A DNA stretch of 64,000 bases from Escallonia rubra (Eukaryota; Streptophyta; Magnoliopsida; Escalloniales; Escalloniaceae). The translations under genes were made by a program, and so were the position numbers. Of this stretch, positions 12,684-24,167 are shown one piece after another (within the stretch, counting starts at the first letter, position 1; each line of letters starts with the position of its first letter). The notes below the pieces were generated by a model. That model was not told where the DNA came from, ran no database searches, and was given only the letters and a program-made list of their open reading frames with translations. The stretch covers positions 56,661 through 120,660 of the forward strand of contig JAVXUO010002939.1 of assembly GCA_033065855.1 (NCBI GenBank), given 5' to 3'.

Positions 12684-13099
12684 TTAGGCTTTCTTTTGTG
12701 TAGATGGGAGCTTTACATGTAAAATTGAGCTTTATACCTGAACTTGGGTCATTATTTTGGAGGCTGAGCCTCGAAATTGCAATATTGCACCCCCACCCCC
12801 CATGTGTATGGAATAGTCAGGCTGAACCTTCGTTAATTTTACCAAGTTTGCGACGAGGCTGAGCTCTGATAACGGTTTAATTAAAAATGATCTCCGAGCT
12901 ACATTTTCTAAGGCATAGCCTCATTAGTCGAAGAACACAAGAAGCTAAGGCTGAGCCTTATATAGCTGAACTTCTTACGCTTAAATTCTGATGCCAAAGA
13001 AGTGGGTTCGCAATCGATGTGGAGGTGCACAATGAATGCAGTTTGAGTCAGATGCCAAGTACGCCGATGTGGGACACATCAAAGATAGAGTAAGGGCAG

Positions 13100-15850
13100 A
13101 GATCAAGGGCTTCCCAGACAGAGCCTAAGGAGCGGCAGTGCCGTGAGGGTGATGGCGCGGGGTGAATACATGATAACACTCACAGTCCGAGGCTTAGGTC
13201 CAGAGTCAAGGTCCTGTATATTTCTTTCTCTAGGATTCTAGAATGAGAAAGTAAATGTGAGAATGAAAAATCTGAAGTCCCCAACTAAATTCTCAAGACC
13301 CCTATTTATAGAGGTTAAGATGATGATGTCATCAACTGACACGTGACACTCCCCGGGAATGACACATCACCCAAAGGGCCACATGTGCCGGTGCTCCACG
13401 GACTGCCGGATCGCATATTCACCTGGCCTGCCCTTACAGGGTCGCTCTGTCTATCTGGAAACACTGGCTCCCACAGTGCCGATGTGGTCAGAGAACCCCC
13501 TTGATCTAGCCATCAGTTGAAAGCCCATGTAGAGTCCCACTGGGCATCGAAAGACGCCGAAGACCTATCAGCCATAGGGAAGGCCCGACACCCAACTGCC
13601 AAGCGGACTAGCTATGATGCCCTCCGGAAACCTGTTCCCATCTCGGAGTGACCCGGGGGGTCATAGTCCTTAGGGGTGCCAATGAAAAGCCTCCAGTGCC
13701 GGAGCACGTAGACTAGTCACCCACCTGACGGGCCGAACTAACATCCTGGAGGAGTCGTCTACCTGACAGAATGAGAGTCTTCATGCCGGAGGACTTAGTG
13801 CTCCCTGGTGGAGATGGTGTCTTAGAGAGCGTGCCAAGGTAGTGTCCCGAAAGAGTCATCTGCCCGACAGGTCAAAGTAATATCCTGGAGGAGCCGTCTA
13901 CCTGGTGGAAGGGGAGTCTTCAAACCGGAGCACTTGGATCTCCCTTGCGAAGATAATGTCTTAGAGAGCGAGCATATCCCCTTGGGTGAGTCCTTGTGCC
14001 GGAGCACTCGAAGTGCGCTAAGGTAGTGTCCCGGAGGAGTTGCTTACCCGACAGGCTAAGGTAACATCCCAGAGGAGCCGTCTACCCGGCGGAAGGGGAG
14101 TCTTCATGTCAGAGCACCTGGAGCTCCCCTACGGAGATATTGTCTTAGAGAGCGACCCTCTCTCTTTGGGAGAGTCCTTGTGGCAAAGCACTTGGAGCAA
14201 GCCAATGTAGTGAACCGAAGGAGTTACCTACCCTACGGGCCGAGATAGCATTCCAAAGGATCCGTCTACCTGGCGGAAGGGGAATCTTTATGCCACCAGA
14301 GCACTTGAGCTTCCTAGCGGAGATAATGTCTTAGAGAGCGAGCATATCCCCGCGGGTGAGTCCTTGTGTCGGAGAACTCGTAGCCCGCTAAGGTAGTGTC
14401 CTGGAGGAGTCACATGCCCGACAAGCAGAGGTAGTATGTCGGAAGAGCCGTCTACCTGGCGGAAGGGGAGTCTTCGTGCCAGAACACTTGGAGCGGTGGC
14501 AGAGATAGTGTCCTGTAGGAGTCGCCTATCCCCGTAGGATGCTGCACACTCCGGGGAATGGGTCGAAGCATGTTCCATGACCAAGGCATGGTGTACATAG
14601 TGTGGTAAAAGGATGGTCGGTAGTGTGACAAGATGTCAGAGGGAGCAATTGTATGAGCAATGCAGCGCATGGGCGCGACGGAGTATGTGCGGTGTAGGGG
14701 GCACAATATTGTGACAAAAAGCATGGGGGCGTGACTATATAAGCAGTGCAGTGCATGGGCGCCGCAAAGTCTGTGCATTGTCGGGGACACATGACATGGA
14801 AATGAAGCATGGGCGGCGACCTCTATGCAGAAATGTGTGTCGTGCCGGGGGCACGTGATACGGAGACGGTGTTCGGGTGCAGGCGATGGGGGTCGCAGAG
14901 TCAACGTGAGGGTGCGGGGGTCAGAAGCCGGCGCGCGGGAGACTGTCGTCATGGAACCGGCGCTCAAGTGCATGCAATGGGGTCGCGGAGTTGAGCGTCG
15001 TGGCGGGGACACATGACACATAGATGGTACTTGAGCTCGGCGACTGGTTTCACGGAGACGGGCATCATAGAGCATGAAGCTCACAGGGGGGTGGGAGGGG
15101 GGGAGAACAAATTGTAAGGCAAGTCATGAGCCCCCAAGGAGACGAAGCCTCAAAGGGTGAATAGTGGAGTCTCTGAGGGGTGAAGTAGGAAAGCTCCCAA
15201 TGGGTGAGAAAATGAGTCACTAATGGGTGAAAGAAAAAGGTAGGCCGACCCCCTTGAGGTGGGCGAGGCCGACACCCTTAAGGTCATGGAGGTCAACTTT
15301 ACACTTAGAGATTTTATGAAAAAAAGAGAGACGCGCACGTTACTTGAGCCTGCGTGTTGGTTTGACCGGCTTGGGAGCGTTGGACATTGATTGTTGAAAA
15401 GTTGATATGTCGTGAAAGAGGGACCCCAAGAACGGTCCAAAAGTACGTAACCAGGATTGGATAGCAACAAATTCTTTGCAGCCATTTTGGATTGATCGGT
15501 AGGGTAATATTCCTGTGAATTGGCTGGGAAATCAAGCAATAGCCTAATTCATAGGATGCACGAACATATAAGGCCCTTCCCACTTACGAGTGAACTTGTC
15601 CATGGACTACCCTCTGATTACTGGTGTCAATGTTTTTAGTACCAAATCTCCTGCCCGAAATTTTCGAAGCTAGAGTATCTGATCATAGGCTCAAGACATA
15701 CTCCTTAAAACAGCTCGAACTTTACTAATTCCACCCCATGCACATGTTGCATTGTCAATCAAGATGGCTGCAGCTTGGAGTGCCGACAGGGCAAGGAGCG
15801 TTTGCCTTTGCTCTTCAACGACCCTCAGACCTTTTGTCTACTAACCCAAG
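13100..15850 (-). mobile_element. Degraded Ty3/gypsy element, 3' part and LTR
   Basis: On the minus strand, about 15700-15540 encodes a broken integrase tail recognisable as FRAGDLVLK, an in-frame stop, then KWEGPYM, the GPF/Y-type end of plant Ty3/gypsy integrases. Downstream on that strand, after a gap, a tandem array (13.8-14.5 kb) and then CTATAAATAGGGG near 13305-13320 look like U3, TATA box and R of an LTR ending near 13.1 kb. Several stops and frameshifts show it is dead. Exact LTR ends and target duplication were not found. Confidence 0.55.
13620..14530. repeat. Tandem repeat, unit about 185 bp
   Basis: TTAGAGAGCG recurs at 13961, 14145 and 14331 (spacings 184 and 186), with a partial unit 139 bp earlier at 13822. 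Each unit carries AGCATATCCCC or a variant, GAGTCCTTGTG, CGGAGCACT, GGTAGTGTCC and a GCCGTCTACC segment. About four diverged units, GC-richer than the neighbours. Confidence 0.8.
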
Positions 15851-16517
15851 TTTAGTAAGACTGATGTAAGATGTTAGTGACAACGTACTTGCTCCGAGGC
15901 CAATGATATCTAAACTATTTTACGTAGTAAATATAAAGCGAGAGGTGCAAGCCTAGAGAGATGTTATTCAAGCATCTCCCTACAACATTTTTAAACTGAA
16001 GATGTACCTGAAACAATGTTATGAGGTAAGGAAAGGGAGGTGATGAACCCAAGTGCGAATCATTCTTACATTCCCATCAAGTGCAAAGAGAGACAAATAA
16101 TGGTGCTCACCGGTCACCAACAACGTAAATAAAGTGCTCACCAAGGCACAAACTCAGAGCCCACGAACTTGTCAAAACAGAACTCTGATTGAGCTTTCAG
16201 AGAGATGGTCCAACAAATTCAACACGCATTGTGAAATACACCAACTCTGAGTTCAAATACTTGCTTAGCAGAGACACCACGTCTAGTTGACCTTGATGGT
16301 AGGACGGCTGCTTTATGTTGGATCATATGAAATTAACCCTACAACTTAGAACAGATAAGAAACCGGATTACTTGCCTAAGAAGCGCATTGATGCTAGTTC
16401 AAGTTTCATTGCATAGCATAACTCCTTTTAGTGGGATGGTGGTTGTGGTAGAGGAGGGGGAGGGGGAGGGAGGCAAGGATCGTATGAGGAGTAAACTTGC
16501 GAAACGGAACAGCCAGA
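15851..16517. other. Intergenic, downstream of GDSL gene 2
   Basis: No gene recognised. Contains a short GGGGGAGGGGGAGGG-type purine run at about 16455-16472. The right end should hold the 3' UTR of GDSL gene 2. Confidence 0.5.
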
Positions 16518-18272
16518 TTACATACGTCCGGCCTTATTACATGCTTGGTCAATCGGAACCGCTGGGTCTGAGAGAGAACCGTTAAGTATATGATTAGCAA
16601 TCCATTGACTTGCAGCCTGAGAGTAGTGTACACCATCCCAGCTAACATATGTCGAAGGATCTGCACAAGAAGCACCAAACACCTCAGTGCCGTTTACGAT
16701 TCCTTTAGTACCGCACCAGACATTGAAACCATCCTCGTGACGCCCGCAGCAAATCTTAAGAGGGTCTGTAAATCCTGTGGAATAAAGTAGCCATAAGTGA
16801 ATAGGATTGTTGCTTTACAAATTATGGTTTTGTAACTGAATGCAACGCAATCGTTATCTAGGTAACCACCGGTTCAAACTTATTTTGTTGTTATGACATT
16901 TTCCTGCTGCTTATATTGATCATATTTTCTTTTAGTGCACTTTGATAGATGTTTTGGTTTAAAAACAAATGTAAAGTCAAGAGTAGTCATCATCATATTG
17001 GTTAATCTACGTGTTTGTACAGGAAATGTTGTGAGCAGAAAAGGAGTGCTAGCAATCTCATGTGGACAGTGAGTACATGATTAGTGTGATTACCTTGATT
17101 ACTCGTGCTGCTAATTAGTCCATATTTGGCAGCGTGGACATCGACGTATGTTACTGCAGCATAAGGTAGCTCTGCCCTTAATCTTACAACTCTATCCTTG
17201 AGCTGCCTATTGAACTCTAGTGCCATGTCATTCTGACCCCTGTTGCAACCATGCTGGTCAAGAAAACCGGGCACCGGATTGCGGATGTAAAGAGTCGCTA
17301 CTGGCAAGCAACCAATTGGGCCTGTATTGTGTACCCAGAACGTCCTAGCCCCTTGTTGATACAGATGCTGTCATGGTGTTCTCAATCGTCAGCAAGGCCA
17401 AACATTATTGTGTTTAATCAGATGAGATCATGACTTACGAGAGTGTTGCTTACTTGAACTGCTGCAGCAAATTGATCAACTATGTCAGGTATTGCTGCTC
17501 GTAGTTGTACATCACTCAGCTTCCTGAAACCAACAGAGAGGTCGTTTTGGCCGATATCAAATGTGTAGAGCGCCTTCGAGAAGTCCTCAGGCGTCGGAAG
17601 TTTACTTTTATCCGCTGGGTTCTTAGCTGAAAGGGGTCAGCCATTCACAAAGTTTCATTTTAGCAAGACTATTTTTCAGAAAATTGAGCACTGTGCTTCC
17701 TAGTGTTAATAATTTTGAGTACTTGTCGGATGACCTTGGTTGTAAAGATCACTGGTTCGCGCTTTGAACTGATCGAATTGCACGGTCTGGATATCGAGAG
17801 AGAATGGGCTTATACCATACTCAAATATGGTTTCATTCGGCTTCCTAATAGTTGATCCTCCTGTAGCAAAATTTGCACCGTGTTGAAAATCTGCGCCAAC
17901 TGAGTTCAGGTACGCGCTCAAGTATGGCAGTCCCAAGTGCTCAGCTGCAACATCATCATCATCATCATCACTGTTTTTTTAGAAAAAGTAAAGAAAGTGC
18001 GAGCGTTAAAGAACAAGTCTTTTACCAATGAAGTCTATGATAAGGCGGCCATCGCTATCTCTTCCAGCAGGCTTTTGGAAGAAATTGTTTCCATATGGTG
18101 CAGGAATCGGCACAAATGCTGCTGATATGCCGCCAGTGTCCGAGTTCGAGTCCCCAAAGTTGTAGATTGCTGGGTAGTCACATGGTGGCAAAGTGCTCCC
18201 TACCTCCTGACCTCCAACACTGAACATTAGTGACGCTAAAATCCCAACAAGAAGTTGTCTTTCAAACTCCAT
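16518..18272 (-). CDS. GDSL esterase/lipase, copy 2
   Basis: Paralogue of the gene at 8783-10681 and the same family of secreted SGNH hydrolases. Exons are 18026-18272, 17735-17944, 17454-17626, 17094-17367 and 16518-16774 (TAA 16518-16520), 386 aa. Exons 2, 3 and 4 are 210, 173 and 274 nt, identical to copy 1, with the same phases. The N-terminus MEFERQLLVGILASLMFSVG is a signal peptide. Catalytic blocks are present: [32 protein letters not shown] and SWDGVHYSQAA. The C-terminus is five residues longer than copy 1. The pair arose by tandem duplication and has diverged clearly in protein sequence; retroelement debris now fills the 5.8 kb between them. Both look intact. Confidence 0.93.
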
Positions 18273-18314
18273 TACTGTATGCAGAAACTATGAAATACTT
18301 ACAGCCGCGTCCTC

Positions 18315-18323
18315 TCTTATAGC
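18315..18323 (-). promoter_or_regulatory. Possible TATA box of GDSL gene 2
   Basis: Minus-strand GCTATAAGAG lies about 45-50 bp upstream of the ATG. Motif match only. Confidence 0.4.
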
Positions 18324-18637
18324 AGGACGCCCAGAAGGACAGTTACAGATAGTCCTTTGTGATATCCTTCCAATGCTAGACGACAGAAGTGGCTGAGATG
18401 TGTTCATGACATTCATGTGCTTATCAGACTGACTGTCGGTCCAACGGCTCGCTTCACTTTCTATTTTAAGCAGAGGAATTTACTTTTTTTTCTTGCAAAA
18501 ATTACTTCCAGTTTTTATTGTGATTTACATGTTTTCTTCCTCTCAATGGAAAGCAACGAGATTAACTTTTCAGAAACATAAGAGGAACCACCTTAGATCG
18601 TAACAAAAACAGCTGGCCCTCATAGAGTAGATGATGT

Positions 18638-20392
18638 TGTTGGGGATGGAATTAATATGCCCAAGATCCAATGTCTCATGTAATGATTTGGACACCTTGT
18701 AATCAATATGTTTTGATTACTAAATAGCATTCGTTATCTTATTATCATATTTATTATTTGATAATTTGACTAATATGATATTGTCCTTGATTAAATTTAG
18801 AGACTTGACATCATGATAAGGATCATGATAGTGAGAGTCAAATCTTTTACTATTTAATCTAAATTGTTCTTGATCGTAGGATCATTAAGAATAGGACATT
18901 GATGATCCAGATAGATCAATATATATGTGATGGTCTCTATAGGATGGAGATTAGTTGATCTCATTTACTAAATTACATATATAGATGATGCATATGGAGA
19001 TATGATTATTGAACCGACTCAATTGAGAATTCTTAATGGTTAACATTACCATTAAACTGTCAATAGGATATTCTCATGAGGAACATGGTGTAAGAGTTTC
19101 CTTTGACCTGAGATCGTCATGTTAATTAACAAGATATTTATCGTACTTTGATTCCGGACACCTAATGCCCGAGGGTGATAGTTGAATGGATATTGGGTAT
19201 GATTAAATACTTGTAGAATTCATGATTAATCAAGAAGGAATCCATTAACTTTTGGTAATGAGTTTGAGCTCTATGATGATATTTAATTATATGACTAGAT
19301 TAAGACCTTGGCCAAGGCAAATGAATGAACGAAGAAAATGAGTTTCTTATGTCATTCACTAGTCGATTATAATTGACTTGAAGCATAGTTGGTGACCTAT
19401 TGGGATTTGACAGTTAAACCATATCCTAGGGTTAACCCGGAGCTGTAAAAATGGAAGGAAACATTATATATATATTCTTCTTAAGGTTCTTAAGAGTAAA
19501 AGATATTACTTCATGCTATCCGGTCGTTAAGGAGTGTTGCTAGACGCCAACCTTGATTGGTAAATTAGTTTGACTAATTTACTACCGGCTTAGTTTTGAA
19601 CCTATGGGGTCGCACACTAACGAGTGTTCTAATCTTTGCTAATGGATCATTTAATTTATTATTTGATGATTAAATTGGTGAATTTAATTTTATCAAAATA
19701 AATATATTTTTGATTCAGATGGAATATTATTATATTCTTTGCTAGCACCAAGAGTATAATAAATATTGGAGACAAATTCGAGAATTTCCTATTTTGGAAT
19801 AGGGAATAAATATTGACAAGATATGTGTCAATATCTCAAGAGAAATAAGAGGGAATTTCGGTTGAAATTAAGTCCCAAAATTAAGGGCTTGATATATGTC
19901 AACGTGTGATTATAAGGAAAGGTTTCCTACTTTGAATAGGAGACTAATTGCTTGATAGTCAACAATATACACTCGCACATATTAAGCCTAATTTTGTGGA
20001 CAAGATATGTGCAAGTACACATATATATAAGAGAGTGTTCTCTTGCATTTTCTTGTAGAGAATATGAAATATGCAATTTCGTTTCTAAAGAAAATGCAAC
20101 CGAAAAAGGTTATATAACACATGAGTGTTATTTCTAGTCCTTGAATTTTGGACCAAAAAGGATATTTTGGTTTAAAAATTTCTTCAAGTTCTCCGAGGAT
20201 TCTTTTTCTTTCAAAGGGTTGACAGCAAGGATTTGACTCGGTGTGGATACACATAGAGTCTTCGTATATTCGAAGAAATTTTTTGCATCAAGAACCTGCT
20301 TCCAGGTAATGTAACTAAGGCTGGATTGTTTTTTAGTCCTTCCGCTGCGTGTTATGAACACTGTGCAATCCATCAGATGTTGGAACCTAACA
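18638..20392 (+). mobile_element. Copia-type solo LTR
   Basis: About 1755 bp from TGTTGGGGATGG to GGAACCTAACA, AT-rich and without coding capacity. The 3' portion has the order expected of a long Angela/Tork-type copia LTR: TATA-like ATATATATAAGAG at about 20020, then CCTGCTTCCAGGTAATGTAA and CCTTCCGCTGCGT close to the terminus. No primer-binding site or gag-pol follows, so it is a solo LTR produced by LTR-LTR recombination. I could not identify a convincing 5-bp target duplication, so the ends may be off by a few bases. Confidence 0.65.
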
Positions 20393-20772
20393 TTCTTTGA
20401 ATAAAGCTACCTTTCAAACTTTAAGATTCACTGTTCAGAATTATCTTCTTGCTTATTTTGGGATGCTAGGGGTGTTCTGAAGTTCTACAGTCATGGGAAA
20501 ATTGCACGAGAACTTAGGACGTTCAAAGTAGAGACACAAGAGAGAGTTGCACGAGGCAGATCTTGTAAATGCTTTGCCACCTTCGATAGCTGAAAATAGG
20601 TGGAGGGGCCGACACGCCCCATAATTCGATTAAGATGCTATATTTGCTATACAACATAAACTTTAACCTAAAAACAAGAACTAAAGAATGGAAAGAATTA
20701 GTTTGTGTGTGTGTGTGTGTGTGTTGGGAATTGGGGGGTGAGTTTCTAAACCTAGCCGCAACTACCGAAGTG

Positions 20773-23700
20773 TCAAAATCTGAAACAGGGATCTTCGTCC
20801 ATTGCCCACGAAAACTTTGCCAATAGAGATTTGTTGAATATCTGCATGTGAAGGTCATGGATAGTTAGCTAATTTGAAGTAAAATCATGATAAAACCACT
20901 AGACAGTAATATAAAGCAATAGTTATTAGCAAAAAAATGCTTAACAAAAACTTTGTATGACCTTCTCAATGGGAACTTCATGTCGCTTGCACCAAGCAAT
21001 GGTGATCCTAGGGTCAAGATAGTTGATCTTTGATGTGCCCAATGCCACAGTTTTAAGATCTTCTTTGGTTTCCTTATCCCGCTCCATTTTCTCAATTTTT
21101 GCATTCGTTTGAGCTATTTTCCTCTCCAACCTGCATATGCATCCAATGTAAGCGGAGAAGACAGCATCCAGGGAAAGGTGCCAAAAAAGAGGATCAACAC
21201 AAAGAAGCTAGTGTGGTATATTACGCTTCAGGGTTCAAGTTCCTCTTTGGCTTCCCATCAGCACTCTTCAGTGGGGGCTTTCCCTTCTTTACCCTAGACA
21301 AATCGCTTTCCAATTCCTCCACAACAACCTGTTGAAAAAGAAAATAGTCGGCCTAAGGAACCTAATACAAACACTGTAATGCGCGAGAGTACTGCACCAG
21401 TTTCATATGTGGCAACGGCACTGCAATTGAAATTCTCAGCATAACTAATTGACCAATCACTACCCTCTCACAGACAAAAAGACAAGAAATACCTTAAGTT
21501 CATCTATCTTCTCATTCAACTTCGACATTTGTGCACTGTGAGATTTGGAGACAGTACGCTGATGATTACAAATGATTGCTACCTGCAAATAAGGCGAGCC
21601 AGTACTGAAGATGCCAAAATCAAACTTGAAAAGTGAAGTGACAAAAAATTTAAGCAATAGACTGCACTTACCTCCTTGTTTGCATGTTGATAGACTACAA
21701 TCTTCTCGGCAAAATCTCCCTCCTTAGTTTCCTTGCTTAACTGCCATGAAAGAACAACAAATGAAAAAAACAAAAGAAGAAAAAAGCAATGAAAGAGAAG
21801 ACAAAGGACAACAGCGGACCACTTTCCTAATCAATACTTTGTTGAACTTGACACTCTGTTAAACCTTCTTAGCTAAACCTTGAGTTGAGTCCTACTTTTT
21901 GTGGTTTGTCACAATGATCCCACCCCCATGATACTAAAGTCACACTTTTAAATGGATGAAATTTTTACATAAATAAAAAGCATTCAGAAATCAGACCACC
22001 ATGGCCAGCATTTATTTAGGTATCAAAGTGTTATCTGTCCATTCTCTCCTATTCCTTCTTTTTTCCATAAATATTGGTGATCTTTTGAATTCAGCTACGA
22101 GATTATAGGTTTGGTAAACTTCATTTATCCATGTATATGAATTGTTTTAGAGACTATTATGGCTCGTAAAAGTATCTAGACAGGGGTAAGTAACCACTAA
22201 CATCCTCCTAATATGGAAAGAAATGTAAATTGATATTGTCAATAGAGACATGAAGCGTTGCCATCTGTCAACTACCAAACTCCAAATTAAAGCTACTCTC
22301 GATCCGAGGAACTTAAAAATTTGCTGAAGACAGCAGTCTCACTTCTTGGTCAGATGAGAATAAAACAAGGGACGCATGAATATGAAAGTCATGCTTCAAT
22401 TGCCCTACCAAGGTGAACAGTACGCGCAAAAAATTACTGATTGCAGTTCAAGAAAAGCTAGGGGTCATTATTTAGCAAAGTGAAAATGCATTCTATTTAC
22501 ATAAAAACTTTTGTAATAAATCATTAGTAGACTAGAGCGATTAGGCTGACTAAATCCTTCTGCTAGTTTATAAAGTTTCTGTAAACTAACTTTTTGTCTA
22601 TTCGAAAGTTACGAACTACACAATACGCTTGGTTCAGTTTGTCCTAATGCCAACAAATCTCGTACGCAACGTTTGGACTAATCTTGTGAAGCTAACCTCT
22701 TACTATATTACTTTTCCCAAACGAATGTGCAATTCCCTTCAGAAGTGTCCGCCATATCGTTGAATCACATTCAGTACAAATCACCACCTGATCAAGCAAT
22801 GTATACTATGTTCAGATTGAGAAACATGAACCTTGCGTCTTACCATCTCATCTAAAGTGATCGATGCGTTATATGTACGGAAAACCTTTGCTGTGAGGCC
22901 AGGCATGAGTTCCTTTAGATGAGCATTTAGTTTACTCGTATCTAGCTTGTCAAAAAGGTCATCATTGCCTCTTTTTCCTGTAAGGGTCAAAGTTAAATAA
23001 TGGTCCCAGACGACATGTTAAAGAGTATAAACCGAATTAGTAAAATCAACTGACCTCTCCGAAACTGTTGAATTGCCTTGTACACAGAGAGTTCAACTTC
23101 AACCTCATTTTGGTATCTAATAGAATCTTTACCAAGGAAGTCAAACTGGAAATCAAAAAACGAATTCATTTGTTGTTACTTGCAATAAATTGCAGTAGGT
23201 AAAAGGAATCATCTCGCAAGTCAAAAAAGTTTCTGTTCCATAAACGCAAAGAAGTAGCTGAAAGTCATAAAACCAACAAACCATTAAAATATTTGGAGGT
23301 TTTGGTTCCACGTTTTCTACTTTCAACGTGCAACAACCAACTGTATCAGCTTCATCATCATCCTGCAATATATCAAACAATTATAAAAAGACAATAACAA
23401 TGCCAGGGCAAGGTGCAGTTAGTGCAACGTGTACAACCGTGGACAGCAATACTATTTTGTCCTGGCACTAAGAGTATAGCTAGCCCTAAAATAAACAGAG
23501 CATATAGAAGAGGTTGGACATCATACCTTCTCATTGCCTGCCCTGAGAGCTAGTTTATCAATAAGATAAGTTGCCACTGCTATTTGCCGCTTCGTGATAT
23601 CCTTACTTGCAAAATCCTTAGTGTATGCTGCTCTGATGCCTTCTATAAACCCCTGCATTAGATAGTAATTATAGCTCTCAATCGTATATTTAATACGTAG

Positions 23701-24104
23701 CATATTATCTAAGAGAAAACATAATGACATTCGCAAGAAGCTAGTAAGACCAATTATGCTCCCAAGTACCTTCAACTCCCTAGCTTTGTTATATTTTTTC
23801 ATGTCACTTTGTCCCTTCAAGGAACTGCTGGCTGCTAGGAACACGTATTTGAATTCCTTTGGATTGATTGGATCATTCCAAAAGGCTAACCATGTGACTG
23901 TATTATCATGCCTAATTTCCTTCCACCTGCCAAAGATAGAAAGCCTCAGTCTGTCTCAAGTTACAAGTAGAACATCTTAAGCATTGGGGGAGAGAGGGAG
24001 AGGAGGGGGAGGGAGAGCATTGGGGGAGGGAGAGAGAGGGGGGAGGGAGAGCATTGGGGAGAGGGAGGGAGAGGGAGAGGGAGGGAGAGAGAGAGGGAGA
24101 GGGA

Positions 24105-24167
<63 letters not shown>

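Noticed and set aside
14288..15084. Minus-strand frame of 210 codons rich in His/Arg/Pro
   Set aside because: Overlaps the 185-bp tandem array and LTR-like DNA; looks like composition-driven openness.
18638..20392. Full-length copia element
   Set aside because: Only one LTR-like unit; no PBS, gag-pol or second LTR nearby.
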